A stretch of 64,000 nt of DNA from Bacteroidota bacterium (GCA_018266915.1 JAFDZM010000068.1:83205-147204), one strand, 5' to 3'. Positions 7,141-16,490 are shown, numbered from the stretch's first letter. A program made the numbers and translations. Notes: generated by a model from the sequence alone, not told the origin.

Positions 7141-9510
7141 TTATCGTAAACGGTTTAATTCCTGCGGGTTACTTTTTTTGCGAACTACTTTTAGCTCTTT
7201 TCCAAATTTGTATCTGAGTGTAATTGCAACTTGCCTGAAATCGTAATAATTACTGCTGATCGCCTGAAAATCAGGTGTTGTGGTTATCGTTTTCTGTGAT
7301 GATGATCTCAGTATATCTTGTCCTGACACGGTTAGAATTAGCCTGTTTTTCAACAGGGACTTTGTCAAACCTAAATCAAGACTCGAATACCCTTTTTGAG
7401 TTGAAATGTTAAAGCCACCGCCTGGGAGCGTTGCTGAAAAGTTTAAGTCCGATGAAAATGTAGGAGAAATCTGCAAAGATTGTCTGGTTGACAAGGTTAT
7501 ATTCCACGGCGCGCCATCCAAACTATAATTATAGCTACTAAAATATCTGTAGCTGGCAGCGCTAGCACTAAAGCTGCTTTGCCACCAGGATTTCAAATTC
7601 AAACTCATGTCGAAATTGAAACCGTAGTTGTTAAGTCGGCCGTTATTTTCTTTTCTGGTTTCAATAAAATCCTTTTCCGTATTAAAAGGTAAAGAAACAA
7701 TCGGCGAATGCACTACATTATAAAACAGGCTAAAAATGTAGGAGCTTTTCAAAGTAAAATTGAAGTTGAAATTATCCTGTAGGCTCGGAGATAAGTACGG
7801 ATTACCCACGTAATCCGAATATATGCTCGTAAAAAACTTGAATGGGTTTACGTCAAACAATGTAGGGCGGGCAATTCGTCTGGAATAGGAAATATCTGTT
7901 GATGTTCCATTGGCAATTTTATACTGTAAAAACGAGCTGGGAAAAAAGTCACCGAATGTCGCTTGATGTTGTTGTGCTGTTGACGAACCGTTAGTTATAG
8001 TTTCTTCGTATCGAAGGCCGGTTTTGAAACTCCATTTTTTGAAATCTGCATCTAGCGATATATATCCGGCAATATCCTGTTCTTTATACTGAAAGGTGTC
8101 TTTGGTCGCTACCCCGTCATAAACGGAAACGCCATTCAACAATTCATCATAATCTGTCTGACTATGATTATTAAATAAGGAGTATTTTACACCAGTCTCG
8201 AAATTAATCGCTTTGAAAAGTTTCGGAAATGATAAATCAATTTTACTGCTTAAAACATCCTTGGGTATATTTCCAGAATTGGAGAGAACATAACTTGTGT
8301 TGGTCGGAGTGACTAAATCATTGGAATAATTAACTGTTCCGCTATTGGTAGAGAGGTCACTTGTTTTATTTACGTAGTCCAATGAGGCATCAAGGCTGTT
8401 ATTCTTTTTGCCAAATGCAGAGTTTAGGCCGATGTTAAAGATATTAGTCAGTCCATTACTTTTACTTATCCCTTTTGTTAGTCCGGTGGAGTCCTGAGCT
8501 CCGTTGTTAAAATAGTTCAGGGTATGATTTTGCGCGTCGTTACTATTTAAACGCGTTAAGCTGTACGAGGAATATAGTTTTGTTTTTTTGCTTAATAGCC
8601 ATTCCGCAACCAGATTAAAGCGCTCATTATTAAATTTATTTCTATTTTTTGCGTAATCAGCCCAATCAGTTTGATCGGGCGACGCAAATGATGTACTTGC
8701 TGTGGTCGTCTCCTGGTACGCTCCCAGGGAACCGCCCAACGATGTAACTAGGCTGAAGTTTTTATTTCTAAAACCAAGATTAAGGGTTTCATCATTCTCC
8801 CAATAAGTGTTCTTAGTTATCGAAGATTCAACATATCCAAACAAGCCATAACTTTTCTTCTTTTTTGTGACAATATTGATCAAGCCGGAACCTTGTGCAT
8901 CGTATTTCGCTGGCGGATTTGTAATGATTTCAATGCTTGCTATATCATTTTTGAAAATATTCAGATATTCTAGTAAATCTCTACTGGACAGATAAATCAA
9001 ACGATCGTCTATCATTACTGCAGCTGGACCGCTGCCACGGATTTCAATCGCACTTCTGGTGACATTCAGACGGGGAATGCTTTTCAAAATATCACCAACC
9101 GATTTATTGGCATAAATGCTTAATCCATCAATATTATAAACAATCCTATCAACCTTTTTTTCCAAAAAGTTCTGCTTAGCCTTAATCGTTATACTGTCAA
9201 GCTGGATGGTTTTAGGAGTTAGGGTAAATTCCATTTCCATATCGGAGGAAATATCAAAAGTAGTGTCCCTGGCTTGAAACCCATTGAAGGAGATTACGAG
9301 CTTATACCGTCCCGGCTGGACGGCTGCAAAATTAAATGAACCACCCTGGGTTGATGAAGTTGAAAACTTTACGAGTGTATCCTGGTATAACCGCAAGGAT
9401 GCGCCTGATAAGACAGATTTATCTTTACTCTGTACCTTTCCCGTAATTGAAACTTGGCCGTATGCGAGATTGCAAATAGAAAAAAAGAATAAAAAATAGA
9501 TGTATTTCAT
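7141..9510 (-). CDS. Outer-membrane beta-barrel receptor with carboxypeptidase-like domain
   Basis: At 789 residues it has a signal peptide (YFLFFFSICNLAYG), then a carboxypeptidase-regulatory-like domain (SITGKVQSKDKSVLSGASL), a TonB-plug-like region (SVGDILKSIPRLNV, IEIITNPPAKYDAQGSGLINIVTKK) and a large beta-barrel ending in alternating polar/aromatic strands. It belongs to the 'outer membrane beta-barrel' family related to TonB-dependent receptors. It is the first gene on the minus strand, 53 bp before the first precursor gene. It could release, re-import or sense the peptide product; which one is not clear. It is divergent from the LytTR regulator, with a 153-bp shared promoter region. 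Confidence 0.88.
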   Translation of the reverse strand: MKYIYFLFFFSICNLAYGQVSITGKVQSKDKSVLSGASLRLYQDTLVKFSTSSTQGGSFNFAAVQPGRYKLVISFNGFQARDTTFDISSDMEMEFTLTPKTIQLDSITIKAKQNFLEKKVDRIVYNIDGLSIYANKSVGDILKSIPRLNVTRSAIEIRGSGPAAVMIDDRLIYLSSRDLLEYLNIFKNDIASIEIITNPPAKYDAQGSGLINIVTKKKKSYGLFGYVESSITKNTYWENDETLNLGFRNKNFSLVTSLGGSLGAYQETTTASTSFASPDQTDWADYAKNRNKFNNERFNLVAEWLLSKKTKLYSSYSLTRLNSNDAQNHTLNYFNNGAQDSTGLTKGISKSNGLTNIFNIGLNSAFGKKNNSLDASLDYVNKTSDLSTNSGTVNYSNDLVTPTNTSYVLSNSGNIPKDVLSSKIDLSFPKLFKAINFETGVKYSLFNNHSQTDYDELLNGVSVYDGVATKDTFQYKEQDIAGYISLDADFKKWSFKTGLRYEETITNGSSTAQQHQATFGDFFPSSFLQYKIANGTSTDISYSRRIARPTLFDVNPFKFFTSIYSDYVGNPYLSPSLQDNFNFNFTLKSSYIFSLFYNVVHSPIVSLPFNTEKDFIETRKENNGRLNNYGFNFDMSLNLKSWWQSSFSASAASYRYFSSYNYSLDGAPWNITLSTRQSLQISPTFSSDLNFSATLPGGGFNISTQKGYSSLDLGLTKSLLKNRLILTVSGQDILRSSSQKTITTTPDFQAISSNYYDFRQVAITLRYKFGKELKVVRKKSNPQELNRLR

Positions 9511-9663
9511 AAGGTTCTCGACAGGTAACTGCGATGTACAGTTTCCATGAGATAAAATCGGAAGTTGTGCTTCGTGAATGAAATAAATTATATTAAGTCC
9601 TCGTTTTATTATATATCTTTAAAGTGTCACCCTGTCCAGCTGATTTAGACCTTATCTACCCCT

Positions 9664-10389
9664 ATGGAGCTTAAATGTATTATTATAGACGACGAACCGC
9701 ACGCCATTTCAGAACTGGAAGATATTGTTCGATTTGCACCTTCATTGACCGTTGTAAAGACTTTTATGATTGTCAGTGATGCCATATCTTTTCTACAGGA
9801 AAATGGGAAGGTCGATTTTATATTTTCCGATATCAATATGCCTGGGATAAACGGAATAGATTCCGGGGCCATTTTCAAGAAATATTGCCGCTTTTTGGTT
9901 TATGTTTCAGCTTACAGAAAATATGCAATGGAAGCCTTCGACGTCAGCGCAAGTGCTTACCTGATCAAGCCGGTAAGCAGGACTATGTTCTTAAACAAGA
10001 TGGATGAGTTAATAAGCCAGATTAATACGGGCGATTCTCAGACTAATCTGGATGACGTATTATTTGTAAAAGGAAATTCCAAAGGCAGTTTCATAAGATT
10101 AAATTATAATAAAATAATATTCATCCAAGGGTTGCTTAATTATGTGGTCATTCACACACAAGACGATAAAGTGATTACTTATATGGGATTAAAAGATATT
10201 CTTGTGAAGACGAAGGATTATCATCTTTTTATCCGGATTAATAAGTCTGTAATTGTCTCAGCGAATTTTATTAGCCATGTGGATGGGAATACGGTGTATT
10301 TAACTAATAATGTACAATTTAGTATCGGAAGCCGATTTAAAAGTGCGTTTCATGAATATTTAACGAAACGCACTTTAAACAATTCCTAG
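9664..10389 (+). CDS. LytTR-family response regulator
   Basis: A 241-residue protein with a receiver domain (IIDDEP acidic pocket, phospho-acceptor Asp in FSDINMPG, Lys in YLIKPV) and a C-terminal LytTR DNA-binding domain (VKGNSKGSFIRLNYNKIIFIQGLLNYVVIHT; FIRINKSVIVSANFI). Such regulators pair with LytS-type kinases, and one follows at 10606. It is divergent from the receptor/precursor operon, so it probably controls the RiPP genes in response to peptide or envelope signals. Confidence 0.93.
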   Translation: MELKCIIIDDEPHAISELEDIVRFAPSLTVVKTFMIVSDAISFLQENGKVDFIFSDINMPGINGIDSGAIFKKYCRFLVYVSAYRKYAMEAFDVSASAYLIKPVSRTMFLNKMDELISQINTGDSQTNLDDVLFVKGNSKGSFIRLNYNKIIFIQGLLNYVVIHTQDDKVITYMGLKDILVKTKDYHLFIRINKSVIVSANFISHVDGNTVYLTNNVQFSIGSRFKSAFHEYLTKRTLNNS

Positions 10390-10396
10390 CCACCAT

Positions 10397-10591
10397 TTAA
10401 AAGCCAGTTGTAGTCACTGTCGTGGCAGTAGCTGTTGTTGGATCAGTTGTTTCTGTTCCCCAGAAACCACTCCGGGTTTTTTTGATAAAAGTAAAATGTT
10501 TGTTCCTCTTAAGGTTTGGTTTTTTTTTTGAGCTTTCATAATTTATTTTTTTATTAGGCTCAATGATATTTTCACAAAATATCTTATACAC
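10397..10591 (-). CDS. Thr-rich, Cys-free candidate lanthipeptide-type precursor
   Basis: The intact frame encodes 64 residues. The C-terminus, TETTDPTTATATTVTTTGF, is very rich in Thr and has no Cys, and a Lys-rich stretch (KKKPNLKRNKHFTFIKK) resembles a leader. Its ATG at 10591 is only 15 bp from the divergent kinase start. A second ATG at 10539 (MKAQKK) lies in another frame and would join this frame only if the run of ten A residues had eleven. That product, about 47 residues and starting MKAQKKKPNLKR, looks more like a normal short precursor. It neighbours LanB, whose substrates are Ser/Thr. Either reading is possible. Confidence 0.5.
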   Translation of the reverse strand: MYKIFCENIIEPNKKINYESSKKKPNLKRNKHFTFIKKTRSGFWGTETTDPTTATATTVTTTGF

Positions 10592-10605
10592 TTTTTTTAT
10601 AGGAG

Positions 10606-11661
10606 ATGCCTAAAACTTTATACCATAGTGTTGTTTCGATGCTGGAAACAAAAAAGCTTCATATTATTAGTTGGGCTATATTTATTTTTTATGAAGTTGT
10701 CATAACGGGTGTCCTCCTGGGGCATTTCAGTCCTTTGTTAAGCTACTTATTTTTTTATACCATCAACATTTCTCTTTTTTATATTCATGCAATTCACGTT
10801 TTACCCTACGCGTTTGAAAATCGAATAAAATCGCTATGGCGATTACCCTTTCTATTAGTTATAGAATTGATAATTTATTTTGCTCTTGCAGCAATTGCAG
10901 AAAAGCTGGTTTATTTAATAATAGGCATGTCCAGAGAACCAACAAGTTGGAAATTCACCGCTGCAACAATCTGGCGGGGTATCTATTTTATGCTTTACAG
11001 TACCGGGTATTATTTCATTCTTAATTTTATTAAAAATGAAAAGAGGATAAATGAGGAAGCAATAGAGAAAGAACGATTAAAGAACATGCTTCTCCGTATG
11101 GAAAAAGATTTCCTTCGAGCACAAATTAACCCACATCTCTTATTCAACACACTTAACTTCATTAAATATGCTGCAAAAAGGAAACCGGAAAACGTAGAGG
11201 TCGCTATCCTCACTTTGTCCGAAATAATGAGTTTTGCGATGGATGAAAGCAATAGCGAATATTTAACTTTAGCGACCGAGCTGCGGCAAATACGAAATAT
11301 TATTCAGCTGAATCAATTAAGATATGAGAATAAGTTAAGTCTGGATTTTTCTGTCCAAATACATAACGAAAATCTTTTGATAATACCGATTGTGCTAATA
11401 ACCTTAACTGAAAATATATTTAAACACGGCGACCTGTTTAAGCAGTCAGACCCTGCCGTAATTAGGATTGCTTCGACAAACGACCAATTGTCCTATTACA
11501 GTTCTAACCTTTCCGCTTTTTCAAACCATATCGAAAATCAAAGTGGGAAAGGACTTAAAAATATTGAGTTTCGACTCAATTCATATTATCCCCAAAAATA
11601 CAGCTTCAATTACGGTATGAATAATGACCGGTTTGTGGTTTCTCTCGTAATTAACTTTTAA
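10606..11661 (+). CDS. LytS-like sensor histidine kinase
   Basis: A 351-residue kinase with about four N-terminal membrane helices (to about residue 150), a coiled segment (KNEKRINEEAIEKERLKNML), the His_kinase (LytS/YehU) motif INPHLLFNTLN with the phospho-His, and a short ATPase domain (VPIVLITLTENIFKHG; GKGLKNIEFRLNSYY). It probably signals to the LytTR regulator 216 bp upstream. LanB follows 13 bp later on the same strand, so the kinase and dehydratase form one transcript. Confidence 0.92.
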   Translation: MPKTLYHSVVSMLETKKLHIISWAIFIFYEVVITGVLLGHFSPLLSYLFFYTINISLFYIHAIHVLPYAFENRIKSLWRLPFLLVIELIIYFALAAIAEKLVYLIIGMSREPTSWKFTAATIWRGIYFMLYSTGYYFILNFIKNEKRINEEAIEKERLKNMLLRMEKDFLRAQINPHLLFNTLNFIKYAAKRKPENVEVAILTLSEIMSFAMDESNSEYLTLATELRQIRNIIQLNQLRYENKLSLDFSVQIHNENLLIIPIVLITLTENIFKHGDLFKQSDPAVIRIASTNDQLSYYSSNLSAFSNHIENQSGKGLKNIEFRLNSYYPQKYSFNYGMNNDRFVVSLVINF

Positions 11662-11674
11662 ACGTCGTGTTAAA

Positions 11675-14518
11675 ATGAACGTTCAACTTAAACTGTTATC
11701 CACGGCTATATGCCGTATTCCTGCATTCCCATCGGAAACAGAGTTACACTTGGTTTGGGATGATCTGAAAAATATGATCGAAGATGCGTCCCCGGCTTTT
11801 TACGAAATAATTAAAGATTGTCAAGCATCAGCAATAATGTCTTTAGATGAGAAAATCAGGTTCACGCTATTTAAGTATTACAACAGGTCACAAAATCGAG
11901 CCACACCGTTTGGCAAGTTCGGGTCAATTACTGTAATTCCTATGCTAAATCAGTCGAAAGTACAGCCCAGTATCATTGTAACTAAACCTAGATATCATGA
12001 ATTTAACGACTGGTCTCTAAAGAATGATTTTGAACAAAACCTCACATTACTTAAACCAAATGGAAGTTTGATACAAGCTAATGCCACTGTTTATTTGTCG
12101 GGATCGAAAATTAAATACCTCTACTTTGCCGACGGAGTATTTGAGTTAAGTTCAATTGATTATGACGAATCGATTTATAAGGCTTTGATTTTTGCCAGAA
12201 AGACACGGACGGGAGCTGAACTTGTTAATTTTTTGGCTGAAGAAAGATCGATTAATAAGCATTTATCATTCAAATTGCTAACACAATTAATCGATTTGAA
12301 GCTATTATTGAGTGATATCCAGCCTAATATCATTGGTGAAGATTATTTCCAGCGAAATGGCATAACTGGTTTCATTAGCAAAAAACGTTATATAATAGCA
12401 GAAAGAACGCTTCAGTCAGGTGATTTACTATCATCTTCATTTAAAGAACTGATGGAAGCGACCATATTACTTAATCAAATCTTACCGAGCCCTGGTGATA
12501 ACGACCTGGATTCATTCAAAAGGAAATTCATAGAGAAATTTTCACAATCTGAGATGCAACTTTCATTTGTGCTAGATCCGGAAACAGGAATAGGATATGG
12601 AGATTTAGAATCTGAACCGAATACTGATTCATTGATAAATGCTATTAAGGAATCGTCTTTTCAATTGGGGGTAAAAGAAAGGAAACTTAGCTATGGCAGC
12701 TTGCACGAATTTTTGTTGTCGTCGCTTATTAATGGAAACACTATTCAACTTGAAGATTTTTCCATTAAAAATTGTGGTTCAACCGTACCATCACTCCCCA
12801 ATACGTTGAATGCTATAGTTAAAATCTCAGAAGGGGCAATTATATGTGAGCGGATTGGTGGTAGTACCGCAAACTCATTACTGGGAAGATTCTCAATGGC
12901 TGGGCGGGTTTTTGAGAAATTAGGCCAAACTATTTCGGATATAGAGGAAAGGTCGAACCCGGATGTACTTTTTTTTGACATCGGCTATTTAGGTGAGGAA
13001 AAAGTCGATAACGTTAATAGACGCCAACGGCTTTATTCATATGAGTTTCCTATACTTTCCTATTCGACTAACGACAAGCAGGTCAGATTTGATGATTTAT
13101 TGGTCTCCGTTAGAAACGGAGAAGTTGTGGTTCGATCAAAAGAGCTTGGAAAAAGAGTGATCCCTAAGATTGCCTCTGCCTATAATTATACTAGGTCCGA
13201 TCTCGCTTTATTTCGGTTTTTAGCGGACCTGCAAAATCAAAATATAAGAACCTCCATGACCTTTGACTTTCTTGGGCTCATTCCCGGGTTACCGTATTAT
13301 CCGCGAGTACAATTTAAAAAGGTGATACTTTCCCTGGCTAAGTGGTTGTTACCTAAAGCGTTCACTATAGCTGGTAAACAAGGGGCTGATTCTGTTATTT
13401 CTGATCTTAAAGTGTGGCTGGCCGAAAGAAAACTACAGAAGTTCATTTGCGGACATGCAGATCAAAAACTGGTTATTAACTCCAACAATGATGCTGAGTT
13501 AAACTTCTTCCTCATGTTTGCAAAAAACAAAGAACCACTATATATTGAAGAATATGTTGAGCCCAAGCAGGATCTAATTTTTGACGGGGAAAATAAACAC
13601 TACAATTCAGAGTTCGTTCTGAATTTTTATCACGAAGATCCGATTTATAAACCCCTTACTGATGCACCAACTTTGTTGCTTCCCAAAGGGGATAACTTAT
13701 TTCTTCTCGGAGGCGAATGGCTCTATTTCGAAATTTACAGTCACTATACCACGAGAAATTATATTTTAACGGAGTACATCCAAGAATATCTGTCAAAACA
13801 CAAAGACAAGGTACGGTGCTGGTTTTTTATTCTCTATGATACTCCTGCCTCCCACATCCGTTTTCGTTTGAAATTAAAAAATATGAGCGATGGCTATTTT
13901 ATGATGAACGAGATGTCGGCAGTCCTTAAACCACTGATACTCGAAGGAATCATTTCTGATTACCAGCTCAAGCCTTATATCCGGGAGTCAGAACGCTACG
14001 GTAATAAAAACATCGAGACAGTTGAACAATTTTTTTGGTTTGATAGCACTTTGATAATGGAGTTATTGAGCAAGGCATATACTACCAGTGATTTGTACCT
14101 GATTTCAATAGAATTGATTGAATCAATTTTAGATTATTTAAGTTATGATTTCGACAAAAAAAACAATTTCTATGCGGAAATGATGAACGGTCTAGCGACT
14201 AAGCTAACCATAGCGCCGACTGCCTTTAAGAGAATCAACGAGGAACATAAGCAATTCAAAAGTTTTTCTGCCAAACGGCGTAGGCCGAGTAATACCACAA
14301 ACTTAAAATTAAAGAAAACTAAAGTGGCTTTCATAGAATCCTTAACTGCCATAGAGGAAAAAGATAAAGAAAAAATGGTTGCAGATCTATTCCATATGCA
14401 TGTTAATCGACTTTTTTCAAATGATCAATTGTTTCACGAAATGATTTTATATAATTTTTTAAACTTAAGATTCAAGGCAAACTATTTCTCAAATATTAAA
14501 ATGCCTTCTTCAGATTAA
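11675..14518 (+). CDS. Full-length lantibiotic dehydratase (LanB)
   Basis: A 947-residue protein. The N-terminal ~650 residues match the glutamylation domain of class I LanB (RSQNRATPFGKFGS near residue 75 is the conserved R-x-T-P-F-G motif). The last ~260 form the elimination / 'thiopeptide-type bacteriocin biosynthesis' domain (HIRFRLKL; YIRESERYG). LanB uses glutamyl-tRNA to dehydrate Ser/Thr to Dha/Dhb. No LanC cyclase is in the window, so the product may stay uncyclised or be completed elsewhere. Likely substrates are the Thr-rich peptide at 10397 or the Cys-rich precursors. Confidence 0.93.
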   Translation: MNVQLKLLSTAICRIPAFPSETELHLVWDDLKNMIEDASPAFYEIIKDCQASAIMSLDEKIRFTLFKYYNRSQNRATPFGKFGSITVIPMLNQSKVQPSIIVTKPRYHEFNDWSLKNDFEQNLTLLKPNGSLIQANATVYLSGSKIKYLYFADGVFELSSIDYDESIYKALIFARKTRTGAELVNFLAEERSINKHLSFKLLTQLIDLKLLLSDIQPNIIGEDYFQRNGITGFISKKRYIIAERTLQSGDLLSSSFKELMEATILLNQILPSPGDNDLDSFKRKFIEKFSQSEMQLSFVLDPETGIGYGDLESEPNTDSLINAIKESSFQLGVKERKLSYGSLHEFLLSSLINGNTIQLEDFSIKNCGSTVPSLPNTLNAIVKISEGAIICERIGGSTANSLLGRFSMAGRVFEKLGQTISDIEERSNPDVLFFDIGYLGEEKVDNVNRRQRLYSYEFPILSYSTNDKQVRFDDLLVSVRNGEVVVRSKELGKRVIPKIASAYNYTRSDLALFRFLADLQNQNIRTSMTFDFLGLIPGLPYYPRVQFKKVILSLAKWLLPKAFTIAGKQGADSVISDLKVWLAERKLQKFICGHADQKLVINSNNDAELNFFLMFAKNKEPLYIEEYVEPKQDLIFDGENKHYNSEFVLNFYHEDPIYKPLTDAPTLLLPKGDNLFLLGGEWLYFEIYSHYTTRNYILTEYIQEYLSKHKDKVRCWFFILYDTPASHIRFRLKLKNMSDGYFMMNEMSAVLKPLILEGIISDYQLKPYIRESERYGNKNIETVEQFFWFDSTLIMELLSKAYTTSDLYLISIELIESILDYLSYDFDKKNNFYAEMMNGLATKLTIAPTAFKRINEEHKQFKSFSAKRRRPSNTTNLKLKKTKVAFIESLTAIEEKDKEKMVADLFHMHVNRLFSNDQLFHEMILYNFLNLRFKANYFSNIKMPSSD

Positions 14519-14533
14519 TGATATACAAGCGAA

Positions 14534-14679
14534 GCAAGCCATGTTTTGACCGGGTCAAAACTGGTGGCTTGCCGGGACACCCGGACCCGAAATGCTTCAC
14601 TTCATTCAGCATTCTTTTGAGAATTTGGAGTAACAAATCTCAAGAATCTGAGTTAAATAGTAGTCGGCAAAAAGCCGAC
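14534..14679. other. Structured spacer, candidate oriT
   Basis: A nested inverted repeat: outer arms GCAAGCCA/TGGCTTGC (14534 and 14565) enclose the perfect palindrome GTTTTGACC-G-GGTCAAAAC (14543-14561). A second hairpin, GTCGGC-AAAAA-GCCGAC, lies at 14663-14679. The whole sits directly upstream of mobC and the relaxase gene, the usual place for oriT in mobilizable elements. The first hairpin could instead end the lanB transcript, though no T-run follows. Confidence 0.5.
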
Positions 14680-14771
14680 GCTAAATGCGGAGTGAATCCG
14701 TAGCCCTTCGGGGGCAATGATGCTGCCAAAGTCTTGGCGGTGGTTTCCAAATTAAATTTCCTGTTGAATTC

Positions 14772-15128
14772 ATGGCGCGGCCTAAGGTTCCAGAAGCCGA
14801 ACGCCGTTCGGCGAAATTTACGTTGATGCTAACTTCCGGCGAACTTGCAAAACTTGTTCAGCTCGGCGAAGTATGCAATAAGCCACCGGCAGCCTTAGCC
14901 AGGGAAAAGTTATTCAAAGGTAAGTTCCCCGCCGCCCGTATTCCAAAAATCGATGTGCAGGGTTATACCCAGCTACAAAAGATCGGGAACAATCTAAACC
15001 AATTAACTCGCCTCGCAAATAGCGGAAAATTGCCCCGCGAGCTACTTGGCCTTTTATTGAAATTGAACCAGCGGCTTGAGCTAACCATTAGTAAGATTGT
15101 TTATGATAGCGAGTCAAAAGATAGGTAA
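14772..15128 (+). CDS. mobC: MobC-like relaxosome accessory protein
   Basis: A 118-residue basic protein: a charged ribbon-helix-helix-like N-terminus (ARPKVPEAERRSAKFTLMLTSGELAKL) and the MobC signature region (YTQLQKIGNNLNQLTRLANSGK). MobC proteins bind near oriT and help the relaxase open the strands. The gene overlaps the relaxase start by 26 nt, as is typical of mobC-mobA pairs. Confidence 0.9.
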   Translation: MARPKVPEAERRSAKFTLMLTSGELAKLVQLGEVCNKPPAALAREKLFKGKFPAARIPKIDVQGYTQLQKIGNNLNQLTRLANSGKLPRELLGLLLKLNQRLELTISKIVYDSESKDR

Positions 15129-16329
15129 AAGCTTTATGGGTGCTTTAGGCTACAATTTGAAAAAGCTCTTTCTACATGATGGCGATAGGAGGGCCGAATT
15201 GTTGTCTACAAATTTCGCAAGTACCGATGTTAAAGGCATCGCAAAGGAAATCGAAATGGTCAAAAGTTTACGGCCAAATCTAAACCGCTACGTTTATCAT
15301 ACCAGTTTGAATTTTCCGAAAGAAGAACAGGCGCAGCTATCCAAAGGCAAGTTACTGGCGATTGCGAGGGATTACCTGGAGGCGATGGGATTTTCAAACA
15401 ATCAATATCTAATCTTTCTGCATCATGATGCAGACCATCCGCATTTACACCTGTTGGTAAACCGGATTTGCTTTGACGGTAGTATCGTGTCCGATAGCAA
15501 TAATTTCAAAAGAAGTGAAGCCATTGTCAGAGTGCTGGAAAACAAGTACAGGCTTAAACAGGTAAAGCAAGGCAAGTATTCCGCAAAGTATCGGTATAAC
15601 AATGTATCAACGGCGCGCCGTAACTCTATAACCATAGAGCGGAGTAACAATATATCTCAACGCGCGCCATCCAAGAATGAAATAGAAATGTCGATTAGGA
15701 CCGGAAAGGGTTCCAATAAGATGGTATTGCAAGAGACGCTAAAGCGCATTTTACAAAATAGGGGGCAAACTTTAGCTAATTTCATCAGGCGGTGCGAAGC
15801 CGAAGGTATTGGCCTTTTATTTAACCAAGCATCCACTGGTCGGATCAGTGGCATTACCTATTTCCATAATGACTTTAAATCAAAAGGTCAAGCTTTAGGA
15901 GAACGATTCAAATGGGCGGAAATAATCAAATCACTAAACTATGAACAAATTAGAGACGGCAAGGCAATTAGCGAAACAAACAGCAGGACACTCGCAAAGT
16001 TCGGAGAACTTGACGCAGCAAAGGAAGGCAAAAGCAACCGAATCGGACGCGGAGTTACTGAGCTTCATAGAAGCCGTACACAAAATATTGAGTTTGACGG
16101 ATGGGAACAGGGCTTTATTGATGAAGCAGGCCGAACGGATGAACGAGATCGAGCGCAAACACTCAAAGGAGATGCGGTTAATGATCCTATTTCTATTGGT
16201 TCCAATGATTATCATAGCGATTGGTTTGATGGCGCTATTGATATTCAGATAAGCGACGATATTGATGATGAGGCAATTCATGGCAGGAACAGGCACCGGA
16301 AAAAACAGGCAAGAACAAACAGGCGTTAA
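15103..16329 (+). CDS. Relaxase / mobilization nuclease
   Basis: A 408-residue protein from the ATG at 15103; a TTG two codons earlier is less likely. It starts with the relaxase-type IGKSFMGALGYNLKK. The metal-binding motif is LHHDADHPHLHLLVNRI, with the His triad of MobA/VirD2-type relaxases. It should nick oriT and pilot single-stranded DNA. The C-terminal third is acidic and low-complexity in character; it overlaps another reading frame with better coding properties (see the nested gene at 15941). Confidence 0.92.
   Translation: MIASQKIGKSFMGALGYNLKKLFLHDGDRRAELLSTNFASTDVKGIAKEIEMVKSLRPNLNRYVYHTSLNFPKEEQAQLSKGKLLAIARDYLEAMGFSNNQYLIFLHHDADHPHLHLLVNRICFDGSIVSDSNNFKRSEAIVRVLENKYRLKQVKQGKYSAKYRYNNVSTARRNSITIERSNNISQRAPSKNEIEMSIRTGKGSNKMVLQETLKRILQNRGQTLANFIRRCEAEGIGLLFNQASTGRISGITYFHNDFKSKGQALGERFKWAEIIKSLNYEQIRDGKAISETNSRTLAKFGELDAAKEGKSNRIGRGVTELHRSRTQNIEFDGWEQGFIDEAGRTDERDRAQTLKGDAVNDPISIGSNDYHSDWFDGAIDIQISDDIDDEAIHGRNRHRKKQARTNRR
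15941..16252 (+). CDS. Nested out-of-frame membrane-anchored protein (MobB-like position)
   Basis: A 103-residue frame lying entirely within the relaxase gene in a different frame. The N-terminal ~75 residues are hydrophilic and helical (MNKLETARQLAKQTAGH; ALLMKQAERMNEIERKHSKE), followed by one strong transmembrane helix (MLILFLLVPMIIIAIGLMALLIF-like). This layout and position resemble MobB of ColE1-type systems, which is encoded inside mobA. No sequence homology is claimed. Confidence 0.5.
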   Translation: MNKLETARQLAKQTAGHSQSSENLTQQRKAKATESDAELLSFIEAVHKILSLTDGNRALLMKQAERMNEIERKHSKEMRLMILFLLVPMIIIAIGLMALLIFR

Positions 16330-16490
16330 AATAGTGGGCATTCCGCCTTTGGCGTCCGGCTATCCGCTAATACGCCTGCAAGCCTTATTCACGGGGCTGG
16401 TAATCGCTGCTATCCGTAATGCGATATTTTTCTTTATATTCGTGATTCAATCGGCTATTCAAAAAGCCGAATTGTGATAAGGTTTAGGTA

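Noticed and set aside
11675..14518. A complete lanthipeptide cluster
   Set aside because: No LanC cyclase gene is present in the window, and the candidate peptide has no Cys.
14518..14703. 61-codon frame after lanB
   Set aside because: It overlaps the nested palindromes and hairpin of the candidate oriT and has no protein features.
16262..16477. 71-codon frame after the nested gene
   Set aside because: It mostly overlaps the end of the relaxase gene, has low-complexity start and one hydrophobic stretch, and no clear family or ribosome site.
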